A stretch of 64,000 nucleotides of DNA from Lamellibrachia satsuma (lineage: Eukaryota > Annelida > Polychaeta > Sabellida > Siboglinidae): assembly GCA_033239005.1 (NCBI GenBank), contig BSQZ01000053.1, forward strand, positions 3,247,501 to 3,311,500. The letters are read 5' to 3'. The position numbers and the translations under genes are program-made. Each line of letters opens with the position of its first letter. The stretch's first letter is position 1. Below are positions 57,101 to 64,000 of the stretch, piece by piece. The notes beneath the pieces are model-generated. The model saw only the letters and a list, made by a program, of their open reading frames with translations. It was not told the DNA's origin and did not search any database.

Positions 57101-57420
57101 ATATTTTCGCGCGCACGAACGATCTATAAAAAACATCAAAATATTGCAAAATCGTCGTTTTCCTTGCAGGCACATTGGACCGCGTCATTATTTGGTTAGG
57201 CAACATTTGAATAACGTTGTCTCCGTACAGGCTAATATCTGTCTGTAAAAAAATACAGGGGCTTTACAAAGTTGGCGTGATGCTGTGACATTAAATAACG
57301 TCACAGCGGATGCTAATGCTATCCTTCGAAATCCACTCAATTTCAATGACAATGTTGTTGATTTGTTACTCAGCAGGCGTTACCGCATAAGGCAACATTA
57401 CGTCGAACCACCGTTGAATC
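54105..57420. other. Gene-poor stretch upstream of filamin
   Basis: A GC-richer minus-strand frame from about 54810 to 54557 (VPEYLGIFVGYSPALYRRAS, ends TGA) has no ATG at its 5' end and follows TAG|CAG, so it could be a terminal exon or a decayed element, but I recognise no family. The block at 55362-55398 is related to 37098-37176. No other feature was recognised. Confidence 0.35.
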
Positions 57421-57429
57421 ATTCCCTCG

Positions 57430-57672
57430 ATTAGCGTAGGCGTGCCGCGCTATCATGTCGCGCGTCCGTCAACCGAATTCCACAGTTGTGTCATCGCATT
57501 CAATGTCCGTCTTTTCTGTGGTCTTTCTGTAGGTTTAACCGTCGAATCCGACGCAGGCGGGCATTCTTTGCAAGCGAACCGGATCTGTGAACACCGTACA
57601 CGACACGCTTAGCGGCGCCATTCTGGAACTTTGACACTCGACGACAGTGGCGACACAGTAGCAGCGGCAGCC
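57430..57672 (+). promoter_or_regulatory. Probable filamin promoter and 5' UTR
   Basis: CpG-rich, TATA-less sequence directly before the filamin ATG. GCGGCGCCATT at 57612 is an inverted GGCGCC/YY1-like element. The exact start of transcription cannot be seen. Confidence 0.45.
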
Positions 57673-58033
57673 ATGGCCATGCATAATAATGAGCCGGGTC
57701 AAGTCGAGGCTCAGTACTACGGCGAGGAGGACGAAGAAGAAATGCCGGCGACCGAACGAGAGTTGGCCGAGGATGCCCAGTGGAAGTTAATCCAAAAGAA
57801 CACGTTCACGAGATGGGCGAACGAACATCTGAAGACGGTCAACAAGCATCTGACGGACCTCGATTCGGACTTGTCCGACGGGTTGCGGCTGTTGGCACTC
57901 GTCGAAGTGTTGTCCGGTAAAAAGTTCGCGAAGTACAACAAGCGGCCCAACTTTAGGACCCAGAAACTGGAAAATGTTACGCTTACCCTTACGTTTCTGG
58001 AGCAGGAGGAAGGCATCCGACTCGTTAACATCG
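57673..58033 (+). CDS. Filamin, first coding exon (partial gene)
   Basis: Filamin is the large actin-crosslinking and membrane-anchoring protein built of two calponin-homology domains and a rod of Ig-like repeats. This exon encodes 120 residues. An acidic variable start ([10 protein letters not shown]...GEEDEEE) leads to the filamin-specific [19 protein letters not shown]. The first half of CH domain 1 follows, with [11 protein letters not shown], the actin-site-1 region, [19 protein letters not shown] and [20 protein letters not shown]. The ATG at 57673 has a full Kozak context (GCAGCCATGG). The donor ATCG|GTGAGT leaves a phase-1 break after LVNI, the same place relative to the protein as in vertebrate filamins, where an aspartate codon is split. 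No stop or frameshift. The remaining exons lie beyond 64000, since no DSKAIVDGN-like exon 2 was found in the window. Confidence 0.93.
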
Positions 58034-61000
58034 GTGAGTGCTTTCATGTTTTGCGATAGTGATTTTGCACGGCTAAAACCTAAGGCTAAACAGGTGATTT
58101 CTTGTCGGGCGGTTAGGCCTGTTTGTCTCGGCGTGGGCACCCGCTGTCAAACGCCGGCTGACGGCCCCCGCTGTCACTCTTCGCTTCACAAAATCACCCG
58201 TGTTTCTTTGAAAACGTCCCCGTTCAGTCCACCCGCTATGTTAATACGCGACAGAAAGTGCACCATACTGAGTTATATTGTTGTCAACGGTAATAACTCG
58301 ACTCAGTGCCCCGCCTCCATTATTGACTGCATATTTGTTGGTGGCATTTGGGGAGCGGTTGGCATTATTCTAATCTCTTCTCTTTTGCCTTGGAAACCCT
58401 TTGAGTCAGTCCATTGAAGTTAAGGTCAAATGTCTAGACCACGACTGAAATGCTTCAAACGTTGGTCATGTGTCAGTCGTAGTATAGTCTACAGATAGGC
58501 ACAAAGACAGTAACATCGTACGTACTGGGTTGGGGTGTCCTGTACTGTAGTCTAGCCTCTAGGTCACTGCCCAAAGAGGTGGTTCTGTCTTACATTGCAT
58601 AGACACGTTATGTGCTTAACTTAGTTTATCAAAGCAACTGTTAAAATCACCTTGAATCAAACTCAATCTAGTGCCATGTATACAGGTTTTAAAACAATGT
58701 TAATTATACACTTGTAAATTATAATAATATTTATTTTATAATCTCTAGTATACCTACATATTGGGTTGGGAAGTGCAGTTACTGGTCATGCTCACAGGAA
58801 TCTGTACACATACATTTGTAAACTACTAACTAGTGCTTACTAGCAGATGGAGTTATTTCGGCATGAAAATTGGAGCTGTGTGAATTACTTACTTAGTGTA
58901 AATCATTTGATTTGCAATTGCTTAAGGCACAATAAGTGTATCCATGTCTTGTGGTGGCTAGCAGCAAAATCCTAGCACTGCTGTCTATCGCCTTCAATTA
59001 TGACAGGGTACTACTTAGTTAAAGGAAATCTCCAGGGAGGAAATTAATTAATTAATCCATTGGAGACTGAAGGCTCATTGCACTTAATTTGTCAGTACCA
59101 TAACACCACATCAAATGAGTTGTAGAAATAGGTGCTTGAAAATTAAAAACAGCTGCATGAATTCCAGTAGACCCCCCCAAAGCAGCCACCCCTTGGAAAG
59201 AGCCACCCACCCCTTGAAAATGCATCACAGTCTGTTTTTTTCACATCTGTATATCCATATATGACAAGCAACCCCTTTAATTAGGCACTTTAGCTAAGTC
59301 ACTTGGCTGGCCCAGTTCTGCTGTACTGTCAGTGGGATGTCCCACAATTGCTGGCCTTGTATAAATGTGTGTGTACTGTTTGTGTTGGGTGGGGCACAGT
59401 GTCTGTTTACTGTCACTGCCCTTTGTTTAATCTTTGAACCAACATATTGATTTGGCATACTAACATGCTGTGTTGTATGTGCTGAACACACACAACACAG
59501 GTAGGTGAAACGGTCAGCCAAGCGGAATGATCTGTATGTCAAACAGATCCATCCGTGTTAAGATGAAACAGAGACTGAGTCAGTGGAACACACACATCTG
59601 AAATGTTAAGCTGTGAAGCAGAGACTTAGCTGAAACTTGAAAATAGGCAGAGTAGGGTGATCTGTTTAGAAATACCCCCCCAGTGGGATGAAATACCCAT
59701 TGAGGGGGAGAGAAAGACCGATAGCTTATGTAGACCAATCAAATAGACCTTGGCAGACAGAAGGACATAAAGAGGGTAAGGTAGCCATAAACATAGAGTG
59801 TGGTGACATGTCCTGTCACCCAGACGCTGTCTTTCACTGGGCCTAGTCCCCCGCCTACACACTTTCAAAAACACCCCTACGCTAACTGTAATCTGTCTAC
59901 AGGCATTCATAAAATGATGTCGAATGTTCCATGGAATCACCATTGAATATTGCGTAACTGCAGTCGTTAATCTGAAACTGGTGGAATATTTTATATTATT
60001 TTTATTATAATTATTAGCATCTGAATTTTTGTTTTGTGAATTGTTTCTGTCTTATTTCTTCCTCTTCTTTGTCCCCATTTCCCTGTCTCTCCTCCCCTCC
60101 CCATTCATGTACATAATTATTCAACCATCCTTAGCATCAGGGATAGCAGGATTGAACTGGGTGAACCTTTGTTCAGGGGTTCAAAAAGTTAGCTGTAAGG
60201 GTGAAGATGAGTGCCACTGAGTGGATATCCACAGGAAATGTTTATTGTTTAATTTGTTAGCCTAATTAATAGCACTTATTTTATCTAGTTGGTGCCTCAC
60301 GTTGAAAATAATATTATGTAGATCACATTGGTGACACACAGTTGTGTTCAGCCTGGTTGTGATGGTAAGTACATATCGCATTGCTGTTCCAAAATACCTG
60401 TGTAGACTTCATCTGCAAACTACAGAATCACACGTAGTTTTTTGTGCTGAAAATTTGAATATTTCTACTACAGTTCCCATAGTTTTGGGCGTGGTACAGT
60501 AATCATCTGGATGGCTTGCCACTGTCACCTGATAGCCAGAGTAAGTGAACTATATGGGGGTTTAGAGTAAGGACTTTCACTTGGTGACTGTTGGTGTAAA
60601 TGTAGTGTCCAGAGTTATTGATAGCCTTTCATTCTGATGTCTGGCATGCAAGAGTCGAGTCACTGGGCACTGGCTTTACATATCATTCACTGACAGCTAC
60701 GTAGTCTTGTGTGTGTAATGCTGGCACATGGCTAAATGTGTGTAAACACTTATAAGATACTGATAGACCTTAAGTGATGCGGATTTGTATTTTGTTGCCA
60801 GCACAACTGCTAACTATACTACGATTATCTAGAAATTACAAAGATTATTCTAATTTGTGTACAAGTTTGTGGGTGGAGTGCTCTGTTTGGCTTCATATGG
60901 CATTGATTAGTTTATCAACAAGTCAAACTGGCCGGATGACAGACATGCACTGCATAAACCTTAGATTCAGTTGACTCTGGGGTATCTGGGCTTCATATCT

Positions 61001-62045
61001 GGCCTGTAATTACATTGATTTCAATGTAGTTTGTCTGCATTCCACCGAGAGATGATGCTCGGTTATTTGGCATCACTATCAATGTTTATCATGTATATGT
61101 TTTTTAGGGATTGGCATTAGCTAAAATAACTGACCATTATAGTGTATCTTTATGCAACATTTAGGCTTGGGTTCTCTGCTTGTGACAGTGTAGGAAATAA
61201 TGATGACAACTGATGTGTAAATTTTTTTTATTTGATTTGTAAATTGTAATTAAAAAAGCATATATTACTCTAGTTAGTATTATTAAACACTGCATCCTTC
61301 ACCTCCCAAGCTAGAAAGCTGCAGCTCATTAAAATGTCAGGCAGGAAATTAAATCTTGACTGACAGTGTGTGTGTGTGTTTTATGTCCTTGTTAATCTAA
61401 TACTAATAGGACAGGCTTTGTCAACTTAGATTAACCAGAGTCATTTACCTTTGAATTACACCAATATATATATTATATATGCATCCAACATGATTGGAAT
61501 GAACTATGAAAGAGCCTCATTACTAAATGCAATTTACTGATAGTTGTTGAAAGGAAATGTTAGGGGTAGGCCCCATGCCTGGGTGGAAGAGGGGGTGGAG
61601 TAGGAGTTGTTATTTTGACCTAGTCAGTTCTGAGAAAGGTTTGTATATACACAAAGATAGGCAGTCTGTCATAATATAGAGTTATAGACTAGCAAAGTAC
61701 TTCTGGAATCTTTGACATATGGACTTGCATGGTTTTCAGGTAGCACTAATTTGATAATGGGTTTGGAAAAAAAGACAAATAACTTTCTAGCCATTTCTCC
61801 CCTCAAATTATGTAATTTGTTATGTTATCCTGCCTGCGCAGCTAATTGAAAAATCTGGTCCAGATTTGTGAATTTGGTGAGCCAATTGTTATTGATGGTA
61901 CATTCAGTGTGCTTTGGGACTCGTGCTGGTCATATCTTCCGTGAATATCATAACTGATAATTAGGTGATTTTTTTTATTGTTATTTAAACAAAGTCTCTC
62001 TCTAAATAATTATTTCAGATGTTTATCATAGTAAATTCACATTTT

Positions 62046-62137
62046 TCTTATGTTGAGTTTAATGCATGTAGAACTGACAGACTTAGGGGTTTCTTATGTT
62101 GAGTTTAATGCATGTAGAACTCACAGACTTAGGGCTT
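62046..62137. repeat. 46-bp tandem duplication
   Basis: TCTTATGTTGAGTTTAATGC through GACAGACTTAGGG occurs twice, 46 bp apart, with two differences. Recent local duplication in filamin intron 1. Confidence 0.9.
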
Positions 62138-62759
62138 GCAGTAGTTTTTCTTGTGTGTGGTGTAAGTTGTACCGAGGAATCTCCCCTGTCTAACTTTCGT
62201 TTGTGCTTTTCCTATACATGGGAAAGGGAAATACATTGGGAAGCAGATCTACTAGTGCTAGGGTATCTTTCTTTCCGCCACTTTCAAATTTTAGCAAACT
62301 TTTCAGTTGTTTGCAAAATATTATTTATTCGTGCTCTCCTGTAAAATCATTGACAGTACTTAATGGAACGGTACACTAGGAACAACTATAGACCAGGGGC
62401 AGGCAGTGGTCTCATTATTTGTTTGAAAGATATCTACAAGAGAATTAGCTATGGAGGAATAGGATGATGTCATCTTTCTGTGTTGTTTTATTTGTATTAA
62501 CAGTTTTATGGTTATATTCTTAGTCTTACTTGTATAAATTAATATATTTAAAGCAATTAAATTTTTTTTTAGAATATTTAATTTTGTTAGCAGCTTCATG
62601 ATAATTTTTTTGTTTTACTTGTATTGCTAATTATATTTAAAGTTATAGAATATTTTAACATGTTTATTTTGTTAGCATTTCTTTTTATGTTTAGCATTTG
62701 TGTAGACTACTTTTAGTATAATTATTATCCTAACAGTAACAACTTATGGCCTGTAAAAT

Positions 62760-62840
62760 ACTACTATGTAAGTAAAGCACCTGGGAGCAATCTCAGTTGA
62801 TCGGGCGCTATATAAGTGCTTTTGTTATTATTTCGTACTT
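62760..62840 (+). mobile_element. Retroelement 3' tail (GCGCTATATAAGTGC...TTATTATT)
   Basis: AAGTAAAGCACCTGGGAGCA then GGGCGCTATATAAGTGCTTT and TGTTATTATTT have the form of a SINE/LINE 3' end with a short ATT-type tail. No body was recognised. Confidence 0.4.
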
Positions 62841-64000
62841 CCATATCACTTATGAAATTAGAGCAGACCTGTTTGGTGGTAGGAAATGGAAACCTGGTGT
62901 CTTGAAGATATTCCCATGCGTCAGACTAGAGGAAGTTACATGGCTGTTTCTGGTATATATGTTGAATCAGTTCCGTTAACTCGAAGTTAGAGAGACCAGG
63001 TAAACGCTAAGATATCCATGTGTTTGAGTTAAGTTGTGTTTAAAAAAGGTTGTGCGTCATGACTTATGATAGATATTCGTGATATCGTAGTTAGAGTTAA
63101 CAAAGTCATACTTTATCTTGTAACAACTGGTTCACTTGAACTTCTTGCTAATGTAATAGAGACATCACAGAGAGGTATGTGCAGAGGCAGGCAATCCTCC
63201 GCTTGCTAATGTTTTACCATGTATCACTGACCCAGTTGCTATGACAACAGATCATCTGTGATAAAACGTCTGACAAACGCATCCTGATGCTGGCAATAAA
63301 TTTGTACAAAGTGGAGTTTTTATGTCCGTGTAAAATTGCAGCTGTGATGTCAGCAAGGAACGGTAACAGTTAGCAAAGTCTACCGTTGTTCTAGAATGTC
63401 TAGATTATCTCGTCAAAGGCATTGGTCGGTGTTTCGATTGTTTATGTGTTGTCTCAATGTCTGTATTCTCGGAGAAGAATGCTGCTGATAATACGTAAGC
63501 ATTTGGCTTGGTTTACCTACATAAGGCTGGTCCCTGCAGTGTAACTGGTACGTCTTTTTAGTAGGCAAGTGTGTAAATCATAGCCATGTCTTGTCATACA
63601 GTTCTATGCGTATGCCACAGTGATGTTTATCTCTGTCCTGATCTTCACTGCAGGGTATATGGAGGCTATTAACCTTTCAGGCTTGGGTGTATGAGGATGG
63701 ATGTGTCTGTTTAGACAAAATAGGGCCAGACGTTCATTTTGGCTCTGGTATCCTGGCTGTCCAGGGGGGCTATTCATGAGATATGTTTATCAGGTACTAT
63801 GTTTGTGTATATGAGGTTTTTTAACCACCTGTTTTGTTCCGGATAAACTTTGGCAGCCCATCAGCAGGCCAGATGAATTTAATAAATGTTTGTGGATTTT
63901 TGGGTATGTCAGCACATTACAGTGTCAGTGGCAGCATGATTTGGCACTGGGGGCTAAACCAGGCACCAGATGCTGGTTAATTATTCCACCCCATCCATCC

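Larger units (their letters stand above)
58034..64000 (+). other. Filamin intron 1, start (over 5.9 kb)
   Basis: T-rich intronic sequence on the sense strand. I found no second filamin exon, no other gene and no satellite. A 46-bp duplication lies at 62046-62137 and a retroelement tail at 62760-62840. Frames of 60-147 codons here (for example 57974-58417) are chance. Confidence 0.8.

Noticed and set aside
57631..57672. Upstream TTG start extending the filamin frame by 14 codons
   Set aside because: TTG is not a usual start in animals, and the ATG at 57673 has a full Kozak context and the expected filamin N-terminal length.

Overview
The window looks like nuclear DNA of a metazoan, most likely a marine invertebrate. 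An invertebrate deuterostome such as a lancelet or hemichordate fits best, but I cannot prove it. The reasons are spliced genes with GT-AG introns (a filamin first exon and a three-exon claudin/PMP22-type gene), a decayed histamine-H1-like receptor, tRNA-derived SINEs, fragments of at least two non-LTR retrotransposon types and a Tc1-like transposase fragment. There is also an extreme load of microsatellites and minisatellites. There is no bacterial-style gene packing, operon, CRISPR array or phage module. Most long reading frames in the window are artefacts of tandem repeats whose unit happens to lack stop codons.

Layout. 1-6.5 kb: a 5'-truncated RTE-like element with a perfect 16-bp target-site duplication (1565-2784), a histamine-H1-receptor-like pseudogene (2835-4474) broken by frameshifts and a trinucleotide expansion, and a CR1-like element (5300-6495) whose reverse-transcriptase tail was amplified into a four-copy 83-bp array. 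7-10 kb: a 9-bp minisatellite, a Tc1-like fragment, a 76-nt perfect palindrome with long TA runs, and a TACG/TATG tract. 10.1-18.9 kb: an intact three-exon tetraspan gene (10480-18940, 239 aa), whose two introns hold most of the local minisatellites and one SINE nested in an older repeat. 19-23.7 kb: mostly intergenic, with CA repeats and a second SINE. 23.77-24.26 kb: a previously unlisted candidate two-exon gene for a small secreted six-cysteine protein. 24.7-57.4 kb: gene-poor, with satellites (49 bp x9, 47 bp x31, 33 bp x8, 65 bp x8, 22 bp x8, 72 bp x3, 26 bp x25, 32 bp x4), LINE and SINE debris, one CpG-rich promoter-like zone and a few weak small ORFs. 57.4-64 kb: promoter, first coding exon and the start of a long first intron (over 5.9 kb) of filamin.

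How the genes relate. The confident genes (claudin-like membrane protein, filamin actin cross-linker) are ordinary animal genes with no sign of acting as a cluster. I found no convincing new multi-gene system. The most novel leads are the small secreted cysteine-rich gene at 23767-24256, the nested repeat history, the higher-order structure inside two satellites, and the retrotransposon that turned part of its own coding sequence into a minisatellite. All calls come from reading the sequence. No alignments or database searches were run.
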